A program made the position numbers and the translations under genes. A DNA stretch of 64,000 nucleotides from positions 281,206 to 345,205 of the forward strand of contig NZ_JAGSPD010000003.1 in the NCBI RefSeq assembly GCF_019203985.1. Reading direction: 5' to 3'. The first letter of the stretch is position 1, and every line of letters starts with the position of its first letter. Below are positions 9,618 to 16,991 of this stretch, in pieces. The notes beneath the pieces were generated by a model. The model made no database searches. It saw only the letters and a program-made list of their open reading frames with translations, and was not told the DNA's origin. The stretch comes from Winogradskyella luteola (lineage in GTDB: Bacteria > Bacteroidota > Bacteroidia > Flavobacteriales > Flavobacteriaceae).

Positions 9618-10289
9618 TTAAATCTCCCATAGTTCGTTAGGACGTACTACTTTACATGGACTGCCGTACGCAATGCAGTTAGGTGGAATATCTTTGGTAA
9701 CGACGCTTCCCATACCTATAAATGTGTTATCACCAATGGTAACATTGTTGTTCACTAAACTTCCTGTGCCAATTTCGCAACCTTTACCAATTGTCACATT
9801 ACCCGATGTTACAACACCTGGATTAATATCCGTAAATGCTCCAATTTTATTATGATGGCCTATTTTGGCTCCTCTTTTAATACTAACCCCAAATCCTATA
9901 GCGGTTTGGGAGCTCACTACACATTGATAGTCTACTAAAATACCATAATCTAATTGGCAACTTTGACTAATTACTGACGAGTTGGAAACTAAATTGTTGT
10001 AATCTTCATTATTGAGATAGGGTTTAAAATCCTTATAGACTTTATGCTTATGTCTCCCGCTTGCCAAACCAAACAAAACGTGTTGGTTTGGTCGTACATC
10101 TTGCATAGATTTTATGGTATAATCTATACGTTTTATAAGATCATTTGCCTTGCCATCTAACTCTAAATTTGGAAAGACTTCGACTCTAATAGGTAATTTG
10201 TATTGATAATGAATGAGGTCATAAACAACACAAACCCAATACGGATCAAAACCCAAAAGTTGAAATGTGGTATGTTGGTCAGGCTTCAT
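9618..10289 (-). CDS. NeuD/PglD-like hexapeptide-repeat acyltransferase
   Basis: Predicted O- or N-acyltransferase of 223 residues with a left-handed beta-helix. The C-terminal half carries hexapeptide turns (FGVSIKRGAKIGHHNKIGAF, VTIGKGCEIGTGSLV, IGDNTFIGMGSVVTKDIPP) and the closing segment AYGSPCKVVRP that is standard for this superfamily. The HH in IGHHNKIG is placed like the catalytic His of PglD/NeuD enzymes. The N-terminal half lacks a recognisable Rossmann GxGG. The start ATG at 10289 overlaps the end of the BKACE gene by 11 bases (ATGAAGCCTGA), so the two are translationally coupled; an upstream TTG would extend the overlap. The coupling suggests a substrate from the BKACE pathway, which is inference only. 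Confidence 0.82.
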   Translation of the reverse strand: MKPDQHTTFQLLGFDPYWVCVVYDLIHYQYKLPIRVEVFPNLELDGKANDLIKRIDYTIKSMQDVRPNQHVLFGLASGRHKHKVYKDFKPYLNNEDYNNLVSNSSVISQSCQLDYGILVDYQCVVSSQTAIGFGVSIKRGAKIGHHNKIGAFTDINPGVVTSGNVTIGKGCEIGTGSLVNNNVTIGDNTFIGMGSVVTKDIPPNCIAYGSPCKVVRPNELWEI

Positions 10290-11112
10290 TGTTTCTAAAT
10301 CCAAGTGCGCCAAAAGCTTTCGCAGTAAATAGTGGTGCTTGGTGTATATCCATTAAATTATGAATGCGTTTCAGCAATTCAATATTAGAGCATTGGCGTG
10401 TACGTTGGTTGTCCCACCAAATGTTATCTTCAATACCAACTCGTACTCCGTAGCCCAAGGCTATAGCAGCAGCATTAACTTGTAATTGGTAATTTGAAAG
10501 TCCTGAAAGCCCAATAAGATGCTCCTTGGGAATACTTGATAATGCTGTGCCTAAATGCTGAAAATTTGCCTGAAAGCCTGCTATGTTACCAAAAATGAGA
10601 TTCCAATACACAGGGGCTTTTACGTAACCTTTATCAATGAGATAATGACCATAGTTAATCATACCCAAATCAAAACATTCCAGCTCTGGTGTTACTCCAT
10701 TTTTGGCCATTTTCTCTGCCAATCGCTGTACCATATCGGGTGCATTTACTGAAGCTTGTTTTAAAAAATTTAAACTGCTCAATGTTAGTGAGCACATATC
10801 TGGTTTTAGTTCTATAACTTCCGAACGACTATCAAAATCTTTTACCATTCGACCAGACGTGCTTCCGCAAAGTATTAAATCTGGACAATGTTTTCTTACG
10901 CCTTCAAAAATTTTTTGATACACGCTTTTTTTATGCGTTGGTGTTCCGTCTTCTAGTCTGGCATGGAGATGTGCTATAGTGATGCCAAGCTCATAAGCCT
11001 CATGGGTTTGTTCTATAATTTCATGAGGAGAAGTTGGGACATGTGGTGTGATAGCTTTGGTAGGTACCATACCCGTCGGACAAAAATTGATAATAATACC
11101 TTGGTCGTTCAA
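10279..11112 (-). CDS. BKACE family beta-keto acid cleavage enzyme (DUF849)
   Basis: Family enzymes condense a beta-keto acid with acetyl-CoA to give acetoacetate and a new acyl-CoA; the founding member (Kce) acts in lysine fermentation. The 277-residue protein keeps the zinc ligands HLH (H48, H50 in AHLHARLEDG) and E228 (VGIEDNIWWDN), and the strand-1 motif NFCPTGMVPTK. There is no in-frame ATG before that motif, and the first ATG (residue 15) would remove strand 1 of the barrel, so I use the TTG at 11112. The lysine-fermentation partners (Kdd, Kal) are absent; instead an acyltransferase follows with overlap and an AtoE permease lies upstream. The beta-keto substrate is unknown. Confidence 0.88.
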   Translation of the reverse strand: MNDQGIIINFCPTGMVPTKAITPHVPTSPHEIIEQTHEAYELGITIAHLHARLEDGTPTHKKSVYQKIFEGVRKHCPDLILCGSTSGRMVKDFDSRSEVIELKPDMCSLTLSSLNFLKQASVNAPDMVQRLAEKMAKNGVTPELECFDLGMINYGHYLIDKGYVKAPVYWNLIFGNIAGFQANFQHLGTALSSIPKEHLIGLSGLSNYQLQVNAAAIALGYGVRVGIEDNIWWDNQRTRQCSNIELLKRIHNLMDIHQAPLFTAKAFGALGFRNNEA

Positions 11113-11309
11113 TGGGGAAATGATTATTATTTAAGGCTAAATATAGATGTTATTGAATAATTTAAGTCTAGACCTATATGAACTGCCAAACTTTACGATG
11201 AATGGTTTTACGATGCTTTATTTATCGATAAATAATAGTGAACATGAATGCTCATTGAATGTTTTAATATCGAAGGTTTTGTGTTGAATTAATATGTTTA
11301 GGGTAAGTT

Positions 11310-12719
11310 TTATAGTGGCACATAAGTCACCATCAAGGCCTGAATGACAAACAACACAATAAAAGGAATAAACAAATAGCCAACCACATCCCTGGCCTGT
11401 ATCTTAATCCCTTTTCCCATCACAGGGAAAACAATTAAAAGAAAAAAGGGTTGTAATAAATTACTAAGGCTTTCTCCGTAAGCTACAGACATTGACGCTC
11501 TCGCTATCATTGCTTTGATTTCATTTGGTGAAAGGTTGGCACCTAATTCTTGTACCATATTTATAATACTTGGACCTATAACGGCAAATTCGCCACCGGC
11601 AGAAGGAATTGCAAAATTGATAACTCCTCCGGTTAAATATGATATAAAAGCATACGATTCTGGTGTAGCGATAGATGCCAGAAGATTACTGATTTTTTCA
11701 CCTAAACCAGAAGCTATCATAATGCCCATAATACCGGCATAGAATGGATATTGAAACAATACTCCCGAGATATTGCTGCTGGCACGTTTCATAGCTATGC
11801 TGTAGCGCATTGGTGTAACATGGAGAAGCATTCCGGTGATAAGAAATATGAAAATCATGATATTGAGGTTGAGCTCAAATCCTTTATTATAAAAATAGGA
11901 GATGATATAGCTTAGACCTAAAATAGCTACACTGATTTGTAACCAGGCAGCATTATTCAAGGCATCAGAAATGGCTTTAAACGGAAGTTTATAGGATAAA
12001 GCCTCTTCTTTCACTGAGCCCTCTTCATCTTCAGAATCTGTTCTTAAATCTTTAAGCTCTTTACCCGCAAATGATTTTGGGATTAATGCCCAAATCAATA
12101 TGGGGGACACCACTACAAACAAAAAAATCATGCTAAGATTTAAAAAAGAACCAAGACTATAGCTGGTGGAAATGGTTCCATTTAAAATATTTTTTTCAAT
12201 TAAGAAGTTGTTTTCGGTATTTAGTAACAAAGCTATGGAACTCGACAAACCGCATACCCAGCCATTAAAAGAGAAATACACACAAGCGACTAAAAAAGGG
12301 TAGTGGATACCTTTAATACGTAAAGCCAACTCACGGCCCAAGATAGCTGTAATGACCACCATTCCAAAACTAATTAAGGATAGTAAAGCGCCAAGTGCAA
12401 TAATGATAAGATAGACTTGCGTTGGTGTTTTAATTAGCTTGGCCATATCATCAATACCTCTTTTTATGGGAGAAGATTGTGCAATACAGTATGCCGTTAT
12501 AATAATTAGAACAATTTGCATCCCGAAAGAAAGTAAATCCCAAAATCCGGTATACCAACCGTCTAAAATTAAAATCCCCTTCTCAAAAAAACTATCTGCT
12601 TTTACAGTAAAGAGAGCAAAAACACCAGTAATTAATGTTAATATGAGAGCAAATACATAAGCACTTGGCATGTATTTGGTGAAACCATCTGTGAATTTTT
12701 GTCCGACTTTGGTAAGCAT
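11310..12719 (-). CDS. Short-chain fatty acid permease, AtoE family
   Basis: Integral membrane transporter of 469 residues with about 11-12 hydrophobic segments, matching the AtoE/short-chain fatty acid:H+ symporter family (acetoacetate, butyrate and similar). Signature stretches are the opening FTKYMPSAYVFALILTLI, YFSFNGWVCGLSSSIALL, INFAIPSAGGEFAVIGPSI and ASMSVAYGESLSNLLQPFF. A charged loop (KELKDLRTDSEDEEGSVKEE) separates the two halves. ATG at 12719. It lies 197 bases upstream of the BKACE gene on the same strand, and acetoacetate is a BKACE product, which makes a functional link plausible but unproven. Confidence 0.9.
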   Translation of the reverse strand: MLTKVGQKFTDGFTKYMPSAYVFALILTLITGVFALFTVKADSFFEKGILILDGWYTGFWDLLSFGMQIVLIIITAYCIAQSSPIKRGIDDMAKLIKTPTQVYLIIIALGALLSLISFGMVVITAILGRELALRIKGIHYPFLVACVYFSFNGWVCGLSSSIALLLNTENNFLIEKNILNGTISTSYSLGSFLNLSMIFLFVVVSPILIWALIPKSFAGKELKDLRTDSEDEEGSVKEEALSYKLPFKAISDALNNAAWLQISVAILGLSYIISYFYNKGFELNLNIMIFIFLITGMLLHVTPMRYSIAMKRASSNISGVLFQYPFYAGIMGIMIASGLGEKISNLLASIATPESYAFISYLTGGVINFAIPSAGGEFAVIGPSIINMVQELGANLSPNEIKAMIARASMSVAYGESLSNLLQPFFLLIVFPVMGKGIKIQARDVVGYLFIPFIVLFVIQALMVTYVPL

Positions 12720-12864
12720 AAGAGTAAATCTTTGATGCCTAAATTAAGACTTTACGATTAAGTTGCCAAGATGGGGTTTTGCATTTGTATCAATATCTAA
12801 ACCTTATCAGTTAAAATTCAAGCCAATGTCTTTATAATTTTGTTTAGAACAAAAAACAAATATT

Positions 12865-13017
12865 ATGTCTTTATTAACAATTATTCTTAACATCTTATTG
12901 CCACCATTGGCTGTATTCCTTAAACATGGAGTTAGTACCACTCTTCTCATTAGCATATTATTGACACTTTTGGCTTGGTTGCCTGGAGTTATTCATGCGT
13001 TTATAGTAAACGATTAG
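12865..13017 (+). CDS. Small YqaE/Pmp3 family membrane protein
   Basis: A 50-residue protein from ATG 12865 to TAG 13017. It has two hydrophobic segments: SLLTIILNILLPPLAVFLKHG, with the conserved ILLPPLAVFL motif of the Pmp3/YqaE proteolipid family, and TLLISILLTLLAWLPGVIHAF, ending in the typical PGVIHA(F)I sequence. Members in yeast, plants and bacteria affect membrane potential and salt or cold tolerance. Only 3 bases separate it from the next gene, so they are likely co-transcribed. A TAATTTTG -7-like element is at 12835-12842. Confidence 0.88.
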   Translation: MSLLTIILNILLPPLAVFLKHGVSTTLLISILLTLLAWLPGVIHAFIVND

Positions 13018-13020
13018 AAA

Positions 13021-13641
13021 ATGGAAAATGTATTGGTGGCGGGTGCCAATGGGACTACAGGTAAGAAGGTTGTTGAACTCCTAAAGCAATCACAATATTT
13101 TAATCCTGTTGCCATGGTTAGAAAAGAGCAGCAGTTAGAGCAATTCAAAAATAGTGGCATAGATACTGTCCTTGCAGATTTAACCAAAGACTTAACCCAT
13201 ACTGTAAATGGTATTGATAAGGTAGTCTTTGCTGCTGGGTCTGGAGGTAAAAATGTTGTTGAGGTAGATCAAGAAGGAGCAAAACGTTTAATGGCTGTTT
13301 CTAAAATGGCAAACATAAATAGGTTTGTAATGTTGAGTTCAATGGGTGCAGATAATCCAGAGAAATTTGAAGATTTACAGGACTACATGAAAGCGAAGCA
13401 AAATGCTGATGAACACTTAAGAAATAGTGGGCTCAAATATGTGATAGTTAGACCTGGTACATTGAATGATGAAAACGGAACAGGCAAAATAGAATTGAAA
13501 ACTAAGTTGAATAAAGAAGGTGAAATTAGCAGGTCTAATGTTGCTCAGACTTTAGTTAGAGTTTTGCATGATGATGCTCCTCACAATTTAACCTTCGAAA
13601 TTTTAGATGGTAGCACACCCATAGGTAAGGCTATAAGTTAG
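13021..13641 (+). CDS. NAD(P)-binding atypical SDR / NmrA-like protein
   Basis: Cytoplasmic Rossmann-fold protein of 206 residues. The dinucleotide-binding motif GANGTTGKKVVELL is at residues 7-20, followed by the acidic-loop region and VVFAAGSGGKN, the FVMLSSMGAD strand (atypical SDR active-site region) and the YVIVRPGTL motif, all as in YwnB/YtfG-like atypical SDRs. Such proteins reduce quinones or sense NADPH; no catalytic YxxxK is apparent. It sits between the Pmp3-like gene (3 bases upstream) and a DJ-1/PfpI gene (47 bases downstream), a combination that suggests stress response. Confidence 0.87.
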   Translation: MENVLVAGANGTTGKKVVELLKQSQYFNPVAMVRKEQQLEQFKNSGIDTVLADLTKDLTHTVNGIDKVVFAAGSGGKNVVEVDQEGAKRLMAVSKMANINRFVMLSSMGADNPEKFEDLQDYMKAKQNADEHLRNSGLKYVIVRPGTLNDENGTGKIELKTKLNKEGEISRSNVAQTLVRVLHDDAPHNLTFEILDGSTPIGKAIS

Positions 13642-13688
13642 ATCTAATAGAGAAAATAATAAAACAAATAATTAAAGGAAAAAGAAGA

Positions 13689-14249
13689 ATGGAAAACTTA
13701 AGTAAGAAAACCGTAGCAATACTTGCTACAAATGGATTTGAAGAGAGTGAATTAAGAGAACCAAAAAAGGCTTTAGAAAATGCTGGGGCTGATGTTCATA
13801 TTGTATCATTGGAGTCTGGCAACATTAAAGGTTGGTCAAATGGAAATTGGAGCAACTCTTACAAGGTGGATAAAACATTAGCTGAAGTTAACCAGGGGGA
13901 TTATGATGCTTTGGTCTTGCCTGGAGGTCAAATTAACCCTGATGTGTTACGTAACGATAAGAACGCTGTGGATTTTGTAAAATCATTTTTTGAAAATCAT
14001 AAGCCTGTAGCCGCAATATGCCATGGGCCATGGTTATTGGCAGAAGCTGATGTTTTAAAAGGTAGAAAAATTACTTCATACAGTTCAATCAAAACAGACA
14101 TGATTAATGCTGGTGCTAATTGGTTAGATGAAGAAGTTGTAGTGGATTCTGGTTTAGTAACAAGTAGAAATCCTGACGATTTACCAGCATTCAACTCGAA
14201 ATTAGTGGAAGAGGTTTATGAAGGAAAGCATGAAAAGCAAACCGTATAA
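13689..14249 (+). CDS. DJ-1/PfpI family protein (type 1 GATase-like; putative glyoxalase III/deglycase/protease)
   Basis: Member of the DJ-1/PfpI superfamily, 186 residues. The nucleophile elbow AAICHGPWLL puts the reactive Cys at residue 111 followed by His 112, as in PfpI and Hsp31-type enzymes. The acidic partner is expected at ATNGFEESE near residue 17. The C-terminal VTSRNPDDLPAF motif is typical of the PfpI subgroup. Reported activities include proteolysis, glyoxalase III and deglycation; I cannot choose among them. The gene is followed by a terminator and closes the Pmp3/SDR/PfpI cluster. Confidence 0.9.
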   Translation: MENLSKKTVAILATNGFEESELREPKKALENAGADVHIVSLESGNIKGWSNGNWSNSYKVDKTLAEVNQGDYDALVLPGGQINPDVLRNDKNAVDFVKSFFENHKPVAAICHGPWLLAEADVLKGRKITSYSSIKTDMINAGANWLDEEVVVDSGLVTSRNPDDLPAFNSKLVEEVYEGKHEKQTV

Positions 14250-14269
14250 ACAACTTAAGACATTGAATT

Positions 14270-14295
14270 AAAAAGGTGCGTAAGCGCCTTTTTTT
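14270..14295 (+). terminator. Rho-independent terminator after PfpI gene
   Basis: AAGGTGC pairs with GCGCCTT (one G-T) around GTAA, then seven T. Confidence 0.75.
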
Positions 14296-14412
14296 ATGTC
14301 TTAACATTACGTTAATTAACATTCAAGAAGATTTCTTTAACAACTTCCTAACAGTCATGCATTTATAATCCAACTAATTTGGTGGTACTACTAATCAAAA
14401 ATCCATATAAAA

Positions 14413-15501
14413 ATGAGAACAACAATTACATCTTTTGTAATGTGTCTGTTGTTAAGTATTTCTTTTACAGCAACCGCACAATTAGATACACCGCGTGGTA
14501 GCCAAATGGCTTCTGTTATGCAACGTGTAGGGACTACCGACATTACAATAACTTACTCTAGGCCTAGTGTAAATGGACGGGATATTTGGGGGAAATTAGT
14601 TCCTTATGGTATGAACAACCTGGGCTTTGGAACTTCTGAAGCGGCACCGTGGAGAGCGGGAGCCAATGAAAATACAACCATAACTTTTACACATGATGCT
14701 AAAGTAGAGGGCAAGTCTATTGAAGCGGGTACTTATGGTTTGCACATCAATGTAAAAGATGCAGATAATGCCACCATAATCCTATCTAAAGATAAAGATG
14801 CCTGGGGAAGTTACTTCTACGATCCGGCAAATGATGCTCTAAGAGCCGATGTAAAATTGGGGGCTATAGACCATACTGAGTTATTGACTTATAGTTTTGA
14901 TGAGGTGAAAGCGAATTCAGCTATAGCGTCATTAAAATGGGAAAAGAAAGCCATTCCCTTTAAAATAGAGGTTGATGTTGCAAAAGTTGTTTTAGAAGAT
15001 ATAAGAGCACAATTTAAAGGACAAAAAGGGTTTACAAGACAAAACTGGGAGCAAGCAGCTAGATTTGCATTAAACAATGGAGGCGATTTAGATGAAGCTC
15101 TAGGTTGGATTAACGCAGCATTAGAAGGACAGTTTTTTAGCCAAAAAACAGTTAATGGTTTAGCCATTAAAGCGCAAATTCTTCAGAAGAAAGGTGATAT
15201 GGAAGGCTTTGGAAAAACAATGGATGAAGCTGTAGCTATGGCAAATCCCAATCAGATTAATAGAATGGGATATGCTATGATTACCGCAAAGGATTATAAC
15301 AGAGCTATAAAATATTTAACCATGAATGTAAAAAGTGAACCAGAAAATGCCAATTGGCATGATAGTTTGGGTGAGGCTTACAGGGCTAAAGGAGAAAATA
15401 AAGCAGCCATTAAGCACTTTAAAAAGTCACTAGCATTAAATCCACCAGCAAATGTAAAAGTAAATTCAGAAAAGAATTTAAAGGAGTTGGGAGCTCTGTA
15501 A
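14413..15501 (+). CDS. DUF2911 domain protein with C-terminal TPR-like repeats, secreted
   Basis: Exported protein of 362 residues with signal peptide MRTTITSFVMCLLLSISFTATAQ written here in parts: a basic start, a hydrophobic core and cleavage near TATAQ. Residues about 25-190 form a DUF2911 domain: DTPRGSQMASVMQ, ITYSRPSVNGRDIWG, and the block PWRAGANENTTITF. Residues about 210-360 are helical, with a clear TPR-like pair (YNRAIKYLTMNV and NWHDSLGEAYRAKGENKAAI) near the end. DUF2911 proteins are common in Bacteroidota and of unknown function. The ATG at 14413 is the natural start of the signal. A terminator follows. Confidence 0.88.
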   Translation: MRTTITSFVMCLLLSISFTATAQLDTPRGSQMASVMQRVGTTDITITYSRPSVNGRDIWGKLVPYGMNNLGFGTSEAAPWRAGANENTTITFTHDAKVEGKSIEAGTYGLHINVKDADNATIILSKDKDAWGSYFYDPANDALRADVKLGAIDHTELLTYSFDEVKANSAIASLKWEKKAIPFKIEVDVAKVVLEDIRAQFKGQKGFTRQNWEQAARFALNNGGDLDEALGWINAALEGQFFSQKTVNGLAIKAQILQKKGDMEGFGKTMDEAVAMANPNQINRMGYAMITAKDYNRAIKYLTMNVKSEPENANWHDSLGEAYRAKGENKAAIKHFKKSLALNPPANVKVNSEKNLKELGAL

Positions 15502-15539
15502 GATATTCATCATCAAAAACACGAACAGTTGTGTTTTAA

Positions 15540-15576
15540 AGGCCTGGTTGTTGTTGGTACCAGGTCTTTTTTTATG
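15540..15576 (+). terminator. Terminator between DUF2911 gene and convergent ClbS-like gene
   Basis: GGCCTGGT pairs with ACCAGGTC (one G-T) around a ten-base loop, then seven T. It overlaps the stop codon of the convergent gene. Confidence 0.75.
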
Positions 15577-16069
15577 TCTTTGCTTTTTTAATTAGTTTAA
15601 AAGCCCAATCATAATGACTTGATGTTGCTGATATTATATAAGACCCAAGGGATGTAGAACCTGTCCACTTATAGCGTTTCTTTTCAAATAACTCTTCGTT
15701 TGTATGTTGTTCTATTATCGCTCTTACCTCTTCATAGCTTTTCTTTAAATTAGTTTTTGCTTTATCTAACGGTATATCGCAATATTGTTTTTGTATCCAT
15801 TTGTTGAGCTCAGGCGTTGTTTTCCAAGTATAGCCTTTTGCGGGCATCTCGGGCTTTTCCCCTTTCATGCCAACATCATACCAATTAAGTAACATCAGAT
15901 GCCAATGATGTAAATGCATAAGTACATCACTAATGTTTCTGTTCAATGTGCCTTTCGGGAATAGTTTTTCTTGTTCTTTAATGCTCAATTGATCTATAAA
16001 ATCCAACAATTTTAAAAAATTGACTTCACTGAGCTGTAGTAATTCCGATTTAGAGTTAGGCCTTGGCAT
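15572..16069 (-). CDS. ClbS/DfsB family four-helix bundle protein (DUF1706)
   Basis: Cytoplasmic helical protein of 165 residues in the DinB-like superfamily. The pattern RPNSKSELLQLSEVNFLKLLDFID, the conserved histidine helix DVLMHLHHWHLMLLNWY, the KGYTWKTTPELN loop and the C-terminal SLGSYIISATSSHYDWA are diagnostic of the ClbS/DfsB family. ClbS itself is the colibactin self-resistance protein (a cyclopropane hydrolase), but most family members occur without such a cluster, as here, and their substrates are unknown. ATG at 16069. No biosynthetic genes are nearby. Confidence 0.88.
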   Translation of the reverse strand: MPRPNSKSELLQLSEVNFLKLLDFIDQLSIKEQEKLFPKGTLNRNISDVLMHLHHWHLMLLNWYDVGMKGEKPEMPAKGYTWKTTPELNKWIQKQYCDIPLDKAKTNLKKSYEEVRAIIEQHTNEELFEKKRYKWTGSTSLGSYIISATSSHYDWAFKLIKKAKT

Positions 16070-16147
16070 TGTACTTGAGATTTATATTGGTATAAAGCTA
16101 AGGTCTAAATGTGAAATTGTCTATGATAAATGTCATGCATAAAGTGA

Positions 16148-16990
16148 CTACGGGTTACAAAAATCACAATACAAAGGGTCTTCTGTCTTTTTATCGTTAG
16201 GATAAAATTCTTCTTTTTCTAAATGACATTGCTTGCATGTGTAAATGACACTTAGTGTTGATTGTGTGGGTAGACTACAAAGGTCGCATGGCAATCCCTT
16301 TTTAACATCGGTGATACCGAAACCTGGTGTTTTACATCTAGGGCAAAAGGATTGTATTTTATTAACAAGTTTTATCGCTGCGATTTCAATGACGTGCATT
16401 CGGGTAGGGTTGTACAGGGCACGCATATCGGTTTCTGCATAAACGGTACCATATTTTTGGTATATGCTCTCATACGCTTGCTTCAGTTGTGGTAAAGTAT
16501 TGATGTCTTTTATCAGATCTTTGGTGTCGAGTTTTGATTTTTTGAGAATTATACCATGAGAAGGAAATTTTACGAGCTCGGCAAACCTTAGTAAATCTTT
16601 TTCGTTATGAATGGTTTTTCCGTTAAAATTTGTTTCCGTACTCAATTCTCTGACTACAATTTCAAGCTTGTTTTTTTTATCTATAAAGATTAGGAGTTCA
16701 TCATCAGCACTAGCAAAATGCATTGTCGGATGTGGCCCAAAAGACCCTTCGCTTGCCACACCTAGATCACAGTTATTTAGCTCCATGGCTTTCATGCACT
16801 TTAATCGAGCAGTTTTTAGGGGATCATTGACGCGCTCAACTTCCCCAGAAAATGTACCTAAAGTATCTGTATCAAACGAAGGATCTGTAAAACAATCTAC
16901 ACCAAGATGTTTTTCAAGAATAGGTGCTATAACTAATTCCTTCTTGTGTTTTGTTGCGATAATGAGTTTTCTATGTTTAAAAATATCCAT
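16148..16990 (-). CDS. DUF6671 family protein with C-terminal zinc ribbons
   Basis: Conserved protein of 280 residues and unknown function. The N-terminal about 210 residues include DIFKHRKLIIATKHKKE, the block VASEGSFGPHPTMHFASADDE and ALYNPTRMHVIEIAA, which I recall as the DUF6671 family. The C-terminus has Cys clusters CPRCKTPGFG, CDLCS, CKQC and CDFCNP, consistent with two zinc ribbons. The ATG at 16990 comes one base after the recG stop on the same strand, so recG and this gene form one transcript. The linkage hints at a nucleic-acid role, but that is inference. Confidence 0.8.
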   Translation of the reverse strand: MDIFKHRKLIIATKHKKELVIAPILEKHLGVDCFTDPSFDTDTLGTFSGEVERVNDPLKTARLKCMKAMELNNCDLGVASEGSFGPHPTMHFASADDELLIFIDKKNKLEIVVRELSTETNFNGKTIHNEKDLLRFAELVKFPSHGIILKKSKLDTKDLIKDINTLPQLKQAYESIYQKYGTVYAETDMRALYNPTRMHVIEIAAIKLVNKIQSFCPRCKTPGFGITDVKKGLPCDLCSLPTQSTLSVIYTCKQCHLEKEEFYPNDKKTEDPLYCDFCNP

Positions 16991-16991
16991 A

